A stretch of 64,000 nt of DNA from positions 79,221 through 143,220 of the forward strand of contig NZ_AVAQ01000050.1 of NCBI RefSeq assembly GCF_000463075.2, given 5' to 3'. A model generated the notes under the pieces. The model saw nothing but the letters and a program-made list of their open reading frames with translations. It was not told the origin of the DNA and did not search any database. The position numbers and the translations under genes are program-made. Below, piece by piece: positions 17,023 to 25,794 of the stretch. Positions within the stretch are counted from its first letter, which is position 1. Every line of letters begins with the position of its first letter. The DNA is from Lactiplantibacillus plantarum EGD-AQ4. Lineage in GTDB: Bacteria > Bacillota > Bacilli > Lactobacillales > Lactobacillaceae.

Positions 17023-17595
17023 GTGGTAGGCACGAAAAACAACCGACGTTCGCAAATGACCGAACGTTTAATTCAAGATAGCTTAATCAATCTGCTTCAG
17101 CAGCAATCACTCGATGAGATTACGGTGACTGCGGTCTGTAAAGCAGCCGACATCAATCGGGGGACCTTCTATGCGCATTATGAAGATGTCAAAGATTGCA
17201 TGAAGAAGATGGAACAAGACGCCACCGAGGAATTACTGGCGGTGATCGATGAACATCTCAATCCCGACTCACTACAAGCCATTCTGACGGGAATCTTCGA
17301 AGTCGTTAAAAAGCGGCATGCCGTGACTTCCTTCATCTTAACGACCGACCAAGACTTTCTGATGAGCTTCATGGCAACTACGAAACGCGAAATCTTGGCG
17401 CACAACCAAGCCGAGATCGCCGGCATCGGTAACCGTGAAAAGGAATACATGTTTGAGTATTACATCAACGGCATCATCGGCGTTGTCCGTTACTGGCTAA
17501 AGACTGGTCTACATGAGACGCCGAAAGAACTCGCCCGGTTCATCAATGACTGGTGGTACCGAGGCAAACCCATCAATAACCTCACGGAACACTAA
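17023..17595 (+). CDS. TetR/AcrR family transcriptional regulator
   Basis: The protein has 190 residues with a GTG start after GGGGTGAAC. The N-terminal HTH is clear: QMTERLIQDSLINLLQQQSLDEITVTAVCKAADINRGTFYAHYEDVKD, where the turn and recognition helix end at RGTFYAHY. The C-terminal part (YINGIIGVVRYWLKTGLHETPKELARFI) is the type seen in regulators with a DhaS-like C-terminal domain. It lies divergently next to the MMPL transporter, so repression of that transporter is the natural guess. No terminator of note follows; ~250 nt of AT-rich sequence separates it from the next gene. Confidence 0.88.
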   Translation: MVGTKNNRRSQMTERLIQDSLINLLQQQSLDEITVTAVCKAADINRGTFYAHYEDVKDCMKKMEQDATEELLAVIDEHLNPDSLQAILTGIFEVVKKRHAVTSFILTTDQDFLMSFMATTKREILAHNQAEIAGIGNREKEYMFEYYINGIIGVVRYWLKTGLHETPKELARFINDWWYRGKPINNLTEH

Positions 17596-17809
17596 CTTCG
17601 ACGGGGTCCACTGGCTCGCTAGTTAAGCAAACTAACTGATACGTCACTATATTAAATTAATTATTGTTTCAATACCTTGATATTTATCTGACATATTTAA
17701 AGTAACATGGACCCCACCAATGCGAAAGCAATCCAACTTGCAAATTTTAAAACCATGATTAGCATACTAATCACCGCACCTGACTACCTTGACCGCCGTC
17801 AAGTGCGCA

Positions 17810-17852
17810 AAAAATCCCTAGCCATTTTTCAACAAAATGACTAGGGATTTTT
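17810..17852 (-). terminator. Terminator abutting the alarmone synthetase stop codon
   Basis: Arms AAAAATCCCTAG...TTTT and AAAA...CTAGGGATTTTT (18 of 19 pairs). Confidence 0.85.
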
Positions 17853-18544
17853 CAGACTTCCTTAGGGGGCGTCTTTGGCTCATACATCCGGCGTTTGATC
17901 TCATCCATCTCTTGGTCCAGCTCCGTAATCAGCTGCGCCTTCTTCGTCAATGAGGCTCGTAAATCGGCCTGATGCGGGACGTTCTTTTTATAATTTAATT
18001 CATGTTCCAACGATGCCCAGAAGTTCATCGCAATCGTCCGTACTTGCAATTCGACCTCAACAATACTTGGGCCATCGACCGTATAGACGGGGACGCCCAG
18101 AATCAAATGCAAACTTTGATAGCCGTTTGCTTTCGGATGGTGAATATAATCCTTCACCCGCAAGACTTTGATATCTGCCTGGGTCGCCAACAAATCTTCA
18201 ACCGTTTTCACATCACTTAAGAAGCGTACGATCAGCCGAATACCGGCAATATCATGTAAATTGTTAAAGACCGCGTTCAACGTCAGCGGCAAGTGTTTGC
18301 GTTGCATCTTGCCGACGATGCTTTCCGGCGACTTGATTCGGGACTGCTTGCTGTCAATCAAGGCATAGCCGTAACGCAGCTCATATTCACGACTAATATA
18401 ATCTAACTTATCTAAAACGAGCTTCATCGCCACTTCATACCGTAACGAATAAGCTTTCAACTGATCAACAGCTTGCAAAAGTTCCGGGGGTGCTGGCAGA
18501 AGCTGGTCATTATCCGCACTTGCTTGGGATTTTGTTGTGCTCAA
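17852..18544 (-). CDS. Small alarmone synthetase ((p)ppGpp synthetase, RelA/SpoT domain only)
   Basis: The protein has 230 residues with no HD hydrolase, TGS or ACT domains, so it is a stand-alone synthetase of the YjbM/YwaC (RelQ/RelP) type. Core motifs are RIKSPESIVGKMQRK, HDIAGIRLIVRF (the D and R of nucleotide binding), DYIHHPKANGYQSLHL and VEVELQVRTIAMNFWASLEHELNYK, with the E of EVELQVRT as expected catalytic base. A C-terminal helix (QLITELDQEMDEIKRRMYE) fits the tetramer-forming tail. It makes pppGpp/ppGpp from ATP and GTP/GDP. RelP versus RelQ cannot be settled here. A 44-nt gap to the upstream small gene suggests an operon. Confidence 0.9.
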   Translation of the reverse strand: MSTTKSQASADNDQLLPAPPELLQAVDQLKAYSLRYEVAMKLVLDKLDYISREYELRYGYALIDSKQSRIKSPESIVGKMQRKHLPLTLNAVFNNLHDIAGIRLIVRFLSDVKTVEDLLATQADIKVLRVKDYIHHPKANGYQSLHLILGVPVYTVDGPSIVEVELQVRTIAMNFWASLEHELNYKKNVPHQADLRASLTKKAQLITELDQEMDEIKRRMYEPKTPPKEV

Positions 18545-18588
18545 TCAATATCGCTCCAATATAAGACTCTATTCTCTCTCGATCCTGC

Positions 18589-18873
18589 TTAGCGGATGGT
18601 CACGGTCCACTCACGCGCAATCTGGTCATAGGCAATCTGATAATCGTCTTCACCAACTTGGTAAGCCAATTGCCCATCCGCGTCCTTAAAGTCACTCGGA
18701 ATGAGGCCGTGCCCTTCTAACACGTTCAAGTGGCCGACGACCATTCGATCCGCTAAGAAATTTTCAAACCGCTGCCAAAAATTTTGGAAACTCGCAAAAT
18801 CATGCACGTCAAAAATCTCATTACGTAACACTTCAGCATTAAATTCTAACCGAATTCGTACACTTTTCAGCAT
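18589..18873 (-). CDS. Hypothetical protein upstream of the alarmone synthetase
   Basis: The protein has 94 residues. The ATG at 18873 is preceded by AAAGGAGG, a strong ribosome site. It is acidic and soluble, with no membrane segment. The sequence starts MLKSVRIRLEFNAEVLRNEIF, then FWQRFENFLADRMVVGHL and ends with a beta-like YQIAYDQIAREWTVTIR. I do not recognise the family. It is the first gene of a probable two-gene transcript with the (p)ppGpp synthetase, which suggests a functional link such as a modulator, but nothing in the sequence proves it. Confidence 0.7.
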   Translation of the reverse strand: MLKSVRIRLEFNAEVLRNEIFDVHDFASFQNFWQRFENFLADRMVVGHLNVLEGHGLIPSDFKDADGQLAYQVGEDDYQIAYDQIAREWTVTIR

Positions 18874-19041
18874 CAATTGGGGCCTCCTTTATTCCGGTTA
18901 ACCCACAAGGCACCGCCATTTCAGTGATGCTGTAACCAACCTTTTACGTGGGACTACTTCAATAATAAGACAATCGTAGCACCCAACGCAATGCTTGATT
19001 GGTGCCAAGTGCAAATCTTAACCACAGCTTTAGGTCCCGAC

Positions 19042-20436
19042 TTAATTGATCTTACGTTTCGGATTCAAGAGGTTCATCGGGTCAAACAACGCTTTGATCT
19101 GGTGTTGCAGCATATCCACGTCCTCGCCTAATTCGGCATTGTTCCACTGATTCTTCAACATGCCAACCGCGTGCTCACCCGAAATCGTGCCACCAAGCGC
19201 GAGGGTCTTCTTGAACATTTCTTGTAACGCGATGACGACTTTTTCTGGGACCTGCTTCTCCGATGTTGGCCAAACGAGGGTCGGATGAACATTACCATCA
19301 CCCGCGTGGCCGGCCGTATAAATCTCAACGTCTAGGCGCTGAGCTAAGTCTTGAATATAGTCCATCAGCGGTGCCAATTGCGATAACGGCACCGCCATAT
19401 CTTCCATAATATGGTTTTGGCCCGCGAAAACGGCTGGTAGCATGTCACGCCGTAACTGCTCGAGCTCGGCCTGCTGCTTGGGTTCAGTCGTAATCGTGAC
19501 GTTGCTAGCGTGTTGTTCGGCCAATAATTTCTGAACGACAGCCATGCTAGCTTGGCCGCCATTATCGAGTTTGAAAATCAACATTGCGGCACTATCCTTG
19601 GCATAATGCGTCTTCTCATAGCGATCCAATGCCGCCACGGTATTGCCATCGAGCGCTTCTAGCATCGTCGGGTAAACCCCTGAGATGCGAATCGCCGTCA
19701 CTGCTTTGGCCAGCGCCGTCATGTTATCGAAGAAGGCCACACCCATCACGGGAGTTCCTAATGGAATCGGCAGTAACTTGACGGTCACTTCCGTAATAAT
19801 TCCAAGCGTCCCCTCTGAACCAATCATCAGCTGAGTCAAATCGTAGCCAAATGCTTGTTTGAGCGTCCGACCACCGAGCTTGATTTCACGCCCGTCAGCC
19901 AGTACGACCTTCACACCTAACACGTTATCCTTAGTAGCGCCGTACTTGACGGTGCTCATACCACCCGCATTGGTCGCCATGTTACCGCCAATCCCAGAGA
20001 TTGGTTTGGAACCTGGGTCGGGGGCATAAAACATGCCCTGTTTGCGCGCTTCTTGGTCTAAATCACCATTAATAACGCCGGGTTGGACGACCGCCACTGA
20101 ATCGGCCTTACTGATTTCGATAATACGATTCATCTTGGCCGTTGACAGAATCACACTTCCAGTCAGGCCATCGGCACCAATCACCGTACTAGTCGTCTGG
20201 TCTTGCGGAATCACGGGCAAATGATATTTGCGGGCGACGCGGAGCACACCCTGGATATCCTGCGTGGAATGGGCTTCCACATAGGCTAGTGCCAGCCCAC
20301 TATCATCATCCGTTAACCGGGGACTAAAGGAATACTTCGTCAGCGTTGCCTGATCGGTGAATACTTGACCATCCGTCACTTGGGCGGTCAAATCCGCTAA
20401 CACTTCTTCATCTGAAAACGCGCGAAAGACTGTCAA
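19042..20436 (-). CDS. FAD-binding oxidoreductase, GlcD / D-lactate dehydrogenase type
   Basis: About 464 residues from a TTG that has GTGAGGTC upstream; a GTG at 20451 overlaps that site and is less likely. The PP-loop FAD-binding domain of the VAO/PCMH family is clear: VIPQDQTTSTVIGADG, VVQPGVINGDLDQEARKQGMFYAPDPGS, IGGNMATNAGGMSTVKYGAT and GSEGTLGIITEVTVKLLP. The C-terminal FAD-oxidase cap has HAGDGNVHPTLVW and ISGEHAVGMLKNQW with the conserved histidines. Such enzymes oxidise D-2-hydroxyacids (glycolate, D-lactate) without a separate FeS subunit. The exact substrate is unknown. Monocistronic. Confidence 0.88.
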   Translation of the reverse strand: MTVFRAFSDEEVLADLTAQVTDGQVFTDQATLTKYSFSPRLTDDDSGLALAYVEAHSTQDIQGVLRVARKYHLPVIPQDQTTSTVIGADGLTGSVILSTAKMNRIIEISKADSVAVVQPGVINGDLDQEARKQGMFYAPDPGSKPISGIGGNMATNAGGMSTVKYGATKDNVLGVKVVLADGREIKLGGRTLKQAFGYDLTQLMIGSEGTLGIITEVTVKLLPIPLGTPVMGVAFFDNMTALAKAVTAIRISGVYPTMLEALDGNTVAALDRYEKTHYAKDSAAMLIFKLDNGGQASMAVVQKLLAEQHASNVTITTEPKQQAELEQLRRDMLPAVFAGQNHIMEDMAVPLSQLAPLMDYIQDLAQRLDVEIYTAGHAGDGNVHPTLVWPTSEKQVPEKVVIALQEMFKKTLALGGTISGEHAVGMLKNQWNNAELGEDVDMLQHQIKALFDPMNLLNPKRKIN

Positions 20437-20714
20437 AATACAAGACCTCACTTTATTTATTTAAGCTCAATGTCAGTATAAGCCAAGAATCCGTTTTCGA
20501 CATTAATACTGTCCGCAATACTGCCGCCCGTCTATTCGCACAGTTTCCAATCCAATACTTTTACGTGGTATCTATTTTTTGAATTGCGTACACTCAAAAT
20601 AAGTATTTTCCGGCGGCGTCTGAACCGGGTATGCTAGTGATTGTGAATCATTGCAAACGGGTCGTTAATACGGGGAATTAGCCTTAACGACCTTCATTAA
20701 GGGAGGATTTGAAC

Positions 20715-21746
20715 ATGCGGCATTCAGCATCTTCAAAATTACGGCCGGTGCTCATCACGGTCGGCATCATCATTGTCATCATCGCCATTGCACTGGGCGT
20801 TATCATTCGCCAGGCGCAGGCCCGTTACCAGTCGACCATCTACACCGGTAGCAGTAATACTAAAGTTAATCCGACGAAACCCCTCAGCATCTTACTACTC
20901 GGGGTCGATACCGGCGCGGACGGGCGCATCGACAAGGGTAATTCGGATACGATCATGGTCGTCACGATTAACCCCAAGACGAAAAAGACCGTCATTACGA
21001 GTATCCCCCGCGATACGCTCGCTGAGATGGTCGGTGATTCGGACACCAACGTGCAAAAACTCAACGCCGCTTATAACATTGGCGGTTCCAAAATGGCGAA
21101 AGCCAGTGTCAGCCAACTACTCAACGTTCCCATCAACTACTACGCTACCATTAATATGGGCGGTCTCAAGCAAATCGTGAACGCGGTCGGTGGCGTGACG
21201 ATTACCAGTCCCCTCAACGTCTCATTCGACCACGTGACCGTCACGAAGGGGAAGCACCATTTGAATGGTACTCAGGCTCTAGCCTATACGCGAATGCGTT
21301 ATCAAGACCCGCGGGGCGACTACGGCCGACAGCTCCGCCAGCAACAAGTCATGCGCGCCGTCCTGGCTAAGCTTGCGCAAACCAAGACGTATAGCCGCTA
21401 TGATCAATTACTCACGTCACTCAAGGGTAACTTGCAAACAGACTTGAGCTTTGACGACTTGGTCGGTCTGGCCACCCACGACCGTGCGAACATGAAGCAC
21501 ATCCAATCCACACAAGTCGTTGGGCTGCCCGCCTGGATCAATACCAGTTCCTATCAGATTTTGACGACTAAGACGTTGCAACAAACGTCAAATCGCTTAC
21601 GAACTCAGCTAGGACTAAGCACAGAGACGCTCAGCAATATGGAAACTAAGTTGAATGCCGCCAACACGGTATATGACGGTAAGACCAATCTCAACTACGA
21701 TACGCAAGGTCTAGATAAGATCACCTATACTGACAATACAAAGTAA
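20715..21746 (+). CDS. LytR-CpsA-Psr (LCP) family wall-polymer ligase
   Basis: The protein has 343 residues. The ATG at 20715 is ~9 nt after GGGAGG; a TTG two codons earlier is too close. The topology is one N-terminal membrane helix (VLITVGIIIVIIAIALGVII) with the rest outside. LCP motifs are SILLLGVDTGADGRIDKGNSD, MVVTINPKTK, TSIPRDT, NAVGGVTI and ALAYTRMRYQDPRGDYGRQLRQQ, with the Arg/Asp residues that bind the polyprenyl pyrophosphate. The enzyme attaches teichoic acid or polysaccharide to peptidoglycan. It is monocistronic with a strong terminator. Confidence 0.93.
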   Translation: MRHSASSKLRPVLITVGIIIVIIAIALGVIIRQAQARYQSTIYTGSSNTKVNPTKPLSILLLGVDTGADGRIDKGNSDTIMVVTINPKTKKTVITSIPRDTLAEMVGDSDTNVQKLNAAYNIGGSKMAKASVSQLLNVPINYYATINMGGLKQIVNAVGGVTITSPLNVSFDHVTVTKGKHHLNGTQALAYTRMRYQDPRGDYGRQLRQQQVMRAVLAKLAQTKTYSRYDQLLTSLKGNLQTDLSFDDLVGLATHDRANMKHIQSTQVVGLPAWINTSSYQILTTKTLQQTSNRLRTQLGLSTETLSNMETKLNAANTVYDGKTNLNYDTQGLDKITYTDNTK

Positions 21747-21756
21747 CTCTGATTCC

Positions 21757-21807
21757 AAAAAACGGATAGCAGTTCGAAGTCGTGTGCTTCGAACTGCCAT
21801 CCGTTTT
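21757..21807 (+). terminator. Terminator of the LCP gene
   Basis: Long stem AAACGGATAGCAGTTCGAAG / CTTCGAACTGCCATCCGTTT (one mismatch) with TTTT tail. Confidence 0.9.
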
Positions 21808-21908
21808 CTAGTGCAATCAGCTGTTAAAATTTTTTGTTGAAATACGGCGAAATAAGGCGTTAGAACTAGTGGTTAGAATCAGTCGCCGATATCGTAACAT
21901 ATATATTT

Positions 21909-22708
21909 ACGTGGTGTGCTGGTTATTATTTAGCCTTTAAAGATGCTTGAATCCTGCTATTTCCAAGTTCAAAAGCTGCCAGCTGAGACCCGCTGGAAAC
22001 AGTGCGAGTTTGCGTAAACCTGCTGTTGTAGAGACGTCCTAGTCCGGCTTCCAGGCATTCTGGGCAATGGCCGTGACGTGGTGGACACAGATTTAAGCCG
22101 AAGCCCACGTCTTAAATACTGGTCTTCCACTAACCAAGCCAAAAACGCTTGCTAAGTGGAATTTCACCACTGGGCCTTGCCCCGAATACCTTCCAGCCGG
22201 GATTGTAGTCGAAAGGCGGATATGTGCGGCCCAACTTTTGAAAGACTGATCACTGATTCATGTCAAACAGTACAGCTCTTATCTGACTGTCAGATTTGTT
22301 TTGTCTAAAACTTTTTGTTAATCATTAGGCTATCGTCTAGTGCCGTCAGTACAGGAGTGTCTAGATTATTATCCCTTACTCGATACGTTTTCGAATCAGA
22401 CTGAATATGAACTAGTCCTTAATGCTTTGAAATCAGTAATCATGTTTAATTACCAACAAGGCAGTTTCGATTAGATTCGTTCAACAATATCTTAACCTGC
22501 AAATTTTCGATGAGTTTTATGGCCATCATGGATATCAATTCAAAGGTTATCTGAAGGACCAGTCACCTAATATTCAGTGGTCAATTGTACCCAGATACGT
22601 GGCCGTTCATCTGCCATTCGAGCGGCCTCCCGACTGTAGGGGCTGACGAACAGGACACCAACTTGTCATGATTTAACCATGAATCATGACAAATTAACTA
22701 GCACAATG
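21909..22708 (+). repeat. Dispersed intergenic repeat, copy B, bounded by 16-bp direct repeats
   Basis: An 800-bp non-coding unit. The sequence CGTAACATATATATTT occurs exactly at 21893-21908 and again at 22709-22724, as expected for a target duplication. The ends are imperfect inverted repeats: left TGTGCTGGTTATTAT, and right (reverse complement) TGTGCTAGTTAATTT, 12 of 15 matches. Inside are the CCAGC-N8-GCTGG hairpin, the CCTTCCAGCC...CGAAAGGC block, and the GGCCGTTCATC...TCCCGACTG and GGCTGACGAACAGGA blocks shared with copy A. No transposase frame is present. Confidence 0.75.
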
Positions 22709-22848
22709 CGTAACATATATATTTGTTTAGTAACATTGACGACTTTCACGATTTACTTTACATGTTACAAAATTATGATAGCGCGGGTATTGAACACAAC
22801 GACCGCGCTGGTCATGCCAATAACGTCCCAATCACAATCCCGACTCGT

Positions 22849-23106
22849 TTAGCTGACCCAATCCGCCAATTGTGTGACCAAGCCACCGGTATCATCATTG
22901 AATTCGTATTGAACGTCGCCACGAGCAGCGACCGCCCGATGCTGACTGACCCGCAAATCACTCAGCCGAAAGGTCAATTCCAGTGGCTTGAAATTTTGAA
23001 CCGAGCGAATCCAGATATAGCCTGCTAACCGTTGTGCTTGCACGAAAAAGTAACGCTCAGTAGTCGTTGTTAAATCAACTTGTTTTAAAATCCCCGTCTC
23101 CATCAT
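22849..23106 (-). CDS. Small hypothetical protein, possibly truncated at its C-terminus
   Basis: The protein has 85 residues. The start is supported by GAAGGGAG upstream of ATGATG on the minus strand, and a 16-bp palindrome lies upstream. I do not recognise the family; it has a beta-rich pattern (TERYFFVQAQRLAGYIWIRSVQ). Just after the stop the same frame stays open for another ~28 codons before reaching repeat copy B, so an early stop or 3' truncation is possible. A plus-strand frame (22723-23028) overlaps it but begins at the repeat junction and has no ribosome site. Confidence 0.45.
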   Translation of the reverse strand: MMETGILKQVDLTTTTERYFFVQAQRLAGYIWIRSVQNFKPLELTFRLSDLRVSQHRAVAARGDVQYEFNDDTGGLVTQLADWVS

Positions 23107-23149
23107 CGCTGCACTCCCTTCATCTATTTGTCACCATTAAATATAAGCG

Positions 23150-23165
23150 CTGAAACGCGTTTCAG
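23150..23165. promoter_or_regulatory. Perfect 16-bp palindrome CTGAAACGCGTTTCAG
   Basis: It lies ~45 nt upstream of the minus-strand small gene and ~165 nt before the next plus-strand gene, so it is placed as an operator. It differs from a CcpA cre at the four central positions. The regulator is unknown. Confidence 0.45.
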
Positions 23166-23331
23166 GTCAAGGGGGCACACTTATTTATTTTTAATTGAAA
23201 CTTCAAATATTACATTTTAATAACACTAAGTAAAAAAGCTAGTCAAATTAGTCAAACGGTTGTACTATAATTGATGACATTTACTGATTAATATTAAACA
23301 ATTGAAACCATCATAAAGGAGCATCCTGACC

Positions 23332-23643
23332 ATGAGCCAGCTCGACACACTGCATCCCCAAGCCTATTGCTACTACATTGAATTAACGGGTAACGAACGC
23401 CCGGAATTACTCACCTCATTAACTGCTAGTGAACAGGCCCTCGGAGAATGGGAGCGTGTCCATGCCGCTAAGCTCCCGACCTGGCGATTATGGACGAACG
23501 CTAACGCGGACACGATTCGCTACACTGTCGCCCACGTCATCGCCCGTAGCGCTTTGCCACAAAACGCCTACTGGTTACTGCAATATAAAGGCACTGACCA
23601 TGGCCATCCGCGGATGCTGCACCCGCAGTTTCATACGCGGTGA
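23332..23643 (+). CDS. Small hypothetical protein
   Basis: The protein has 103 residues with a good start (AAAGGAGCATCCTGACC before ATG) and a TATAAT-like box ~60 nt upstream. It is soluble, rich in Trp, His and Tyr, with a central RLWTNANADTIRYTVAHVIARSALP and C-terminal YWLLQYKGTDHGHPRML. I do not recognise it. Upstream and downstream neighbours are small genes and repeat fragments, so no context clue is available. Confidence 0.6.
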   Translation: MSQLDTLHPQAYCYYIELTGNERPELLTSLTASEQALGEWERVHAAKLPTWRLWTNANADTIRYTVAHVIARSALPQNAYWLLQYKGTDHGHPRMLHPQFHTR

Positions 23644-23683
23644 ATTTTGTTAATTCGCTATGGCGCTACTATCTGAGGTGATA

Positions 23684-23745
23684 GTTGGTTTACTGTTCGT
23701 CAGCCAAAAGCTTGCTAGTCCGACTGGATCTTCAGGCAAACTTTG
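23684..23745 (-). repeat. Dispersed repeat, fragment E (3' end only)
   Basis: TAGTTGGTTTACTGTTCGTCAGCC is nearly the same as the end of copy D (TAGTTGGTTTGCTGTTCGTCAGC) and the complement of GGCTGACGAACAG in A and B. The remainder is diverged. Confidence 0.5.
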
Positions 23746-23803
23746 AATCTGTAAAATTCGTCAGTATGGTATTTCTAACATTTTTAGAAACGGAAGGTGC
23801 ACG

Positions 23804-24091
23804 ATGACGACAAAAACTGATACCAATAAAACCCAGTTGCGTGTCTCTGTAGCGACAGCTGACTATGATACGGCTAGCCAGTTATTTCACAAGCTCGGTA
23901 TGGATACGACCACAGCAATTAATCTCTTCCTGAAACAAAGTATTGCGGTAAACGGATTACCCTTTCGACCACACCTAATCACCGACACTGACAAGGCTAT
24001 CCGTGAAGCCCATAGCGACCAAGTTCAGCATTTTAATAATGAGGCTGACTGGCAAGCCAGTGTCCGTCATGAACTTAACAAGACACATTAA
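23804..24091 (+). CDS. RelB/DinJ-type antitoxin, no adjacent toxin
   Basis: The protein has 95 residues. The ribbon-helix-helix part is visible: TQLRVSVATADYDTASQLFHKLGMDTTTAINLFLKQSIAVNGLPF, in which the MDTTTAINLFLKQ helix and GLPF end are hallmarks of RelB/DinJ. The C-terminal tail (REAHSDQVQHFNNEADWQASVRHEL) would wrap a YafQ/RelE-type toxin. Nothing encoding such a toxin is found in the next 600 nt on either strand, so the antitoxin is an orphan, possibly left after toxin loss. RBS is CGGAAGG. Antitoxins of this type usually repress their own promoter. Confidence 0.75.
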   Translation: MTTKTDTNKTQLRVSVATADYDTASQLFHKLGMDTTTAINLFLKQSIAVNGLPFRPHLITDTDKAIREAHSDQVQHFNNEADWQASVRHELNKTH

Positions 24092-24690
24092 AGATCAGTC
24101 TACCACTATAATTTAACGCAGCTTGCAAACCATCTACCTATCTAGCTCTACGATAACGCCAAGGGCATTTTGAGTATCGTGTGTTAGCTTCAATGATTGA
24201 AACAATCACATCTATAGTGCATCTCATATTTTTTGAAGTACATTCAAGAATCAATACCGTCTACTCGAACATTCAATTACAATACACGTAATATGCACAT
24301 ATACACCTATTTGGGTATTTTTCATTCATAAAAGAGCGGACTAAAAAAGCTTAGCAAATAATTCCAGTAACAGATTAATAGATGCTACTGGAATTATTTT
24401 TCATATTTTATGGAAATGAAGCCGTTATCTCGTACTGGTCGACATCCTGTCAACTGAGAGTATGCCACAGCCTATTGTGCCAGAATGATCCGAGAGTTAG
24501 AACTGGCCACAATTTAATATTCAGATAAAAACGGAGCTTTTATATTTTCACATTTGTACGATACGTGCTATTTTTATACCAGATACATCAGATTCACGTA
24601 CAAAACAAGGCTATACCAAACCAAATTATAGTGTTAGACTTACATAAGCATTGATTTGCAAAAATATTTTTTTACAGGAGGGACACTGAT
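24092..24690. other. AT-rich gene-free region before the AAA+/S8 pair
   Basis: About 600 nt with no open frame of note. A terminator-like hairpin lies at 24360-24402. The remainder is visibly more AT-rich than the flanks and presumably contains the promoter of the ATPase gene, which I cannot place. Confidence 0.5.
24360..24402 (+). terminator. Terminator-like hairpin
   Basis: Arms AATTCCAGTA / TACTGGAATT with a 16-nt loop and ATTTTT. It could end the antitoxin transcript 270 nt upstream. Confidence 0.5.
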
Positions 24691-25794
24691 ATGTACCCTG
24701 AACTACTAAAAATAATTGACGGTGGCCTGCAGAGCAACCCTCAAAAAGTACGGAATTATTCTGTCAAACTTGCAAACTATCTTGAAAACAATGGTGAGTA
24801 CAACGTTGCTAAAAAAATATCAAAACTTGTAAATGGCATGAATACGAGAACGGCAGAGCTTGACTCCTTTACATCAAAGCCGCTTGATTCTGAAGCACAC
24901 GTTGAAACCGTTGACTTAAGTATTCCAGTTCAAACAGATGAGGAGCTCTTTTTTGACTCTTTCGTAGAAAATGAAATTCTTGAATTTTTAAAAGCTTATG
25001 ACAAACGTGATTTATTATTAGAACACGGAATTGAAAGCAACAATCGTTTGCTTTTGTATGGTGAGCCTGGAACTGGTAAGACCTCTCTCGCACGTTTTAT
25101 TAGTCTTCAAACCAATTTACCATTAGTTACTACTAGATTAGATGGTGTTGTATCATCTCTACTGGGCAGCACTTCTAAGAATATACGTAAAGTTTTCCAA
25201 TACGCGGCCCAGCAACCATGTATTTTATTTCTAGATGAATTCGACGTACTAGCTAAAGTCAGAGATGATAAGAACGAACTAGGTGAACTAAAACGTGTCG
25301 TTAATAGTTTGATTCAAAATATAGATGCTTTTGATTCAAATAGCATTCTAATAGCCGCTACAAACCGACCACGGCTACTCGATGCAGCAATATGGCGAAG
25401 ATTTGATACCAAATTAGAGTTGCGCACGCCAAATTCCAAAGTTAGAACACAATTGATCAACCATTTTTCTAAAATTATGCCAACGGATTTTGAAAGGGAT
25501 ACAAAGAAGAAAGCCAAGCTGGTTGAAATAACGAATCAACTGACTCCAGATGCGATAAAGACCATTTTTAACAAAGCAGCAAAAAACTGTCTTCTTCGTG
25601 GCGATAATAAGTTATCGTATGCACAATTAATTCTAGAGACATTTATTTATAAGACGCCCTCAAAAATTAATGATGAGTCTGCAGCGAAATTTATGATTGA
25701 TAACCTAGTCTCTCAAAATGATACTGCCAACCATTTGTCAATATCAATACGCAAGGTACGATCGATATACAAGGAGGTAAAGGATAATGGCTGA
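24691..25794 (+). CDS. AAA+ ATPase, partner of the S8 protease
   Basis: The protein has 367 residues, RBS ACAGGAGGG. The N-terminal ~60 residues form helices (MYPELLKIIDGGLQ...YNVAKKISKLVNG), perhaps for partner binding. The AAA core has Walker A GEPGTGKT (residues ~124-131), Walker B CILFLDEFD (~178-186), sensor 1 ILIAATNRP and an arginine-finger-like WRRFD. The lid domain (IKTIFNKAAKNCLLRG) follows. It resembles FtsH/Cdc48-type single AAA modules. The stop overlaps the protease start by 8 nt, so translation is coupled and the pair acts together. Base composition is lower in GC than the surroundings, suggesting horizontal gain. Confidence 0.88.
   Translation: MYPELLKIIDGGLQSNPQKVRNYSVKLANYLENNGEYNVAKKISKLVNGMNTRTAELDSFTSKPLDSEAHVETVDLSIPVQTDEELFFDSFVENEILEFLKAYDKRDLLLEHGIESNNRLLLYGEPGTGKTSLARFISLQTNLPLVTTRLDGVVSSLLGSTSKNIRKVFQYAAQQPCILFLDEFDVLAKVRDDKNELGELKRVVNSLIQNIDAFDSNSILIAATNRPRLLDAAIWRRFDTKLELRTPNSKVRTQLINHFSKIMPTDFERDTKKKAKLVEITNQLTPDAIKTIFNKAAKNCLLRGDNKLSYAQLILETFIYKTPSKINDESAAKFMIDNLVSQNDTANHLSISIRKVRSIYKEVKDNG

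Noticed and set aside
22723..23028. Plus-strand open frame of 101 codons
   Set aside because: It begins exactly at the direct repeat after copy B, lacks a ribosome site and overlaps a minus-strand gene with a good one.
23150..23165. CcpA cre site
   Set aside because: The palindrome differs from the cre consensus at four central positions (ACGCGT in the centre).
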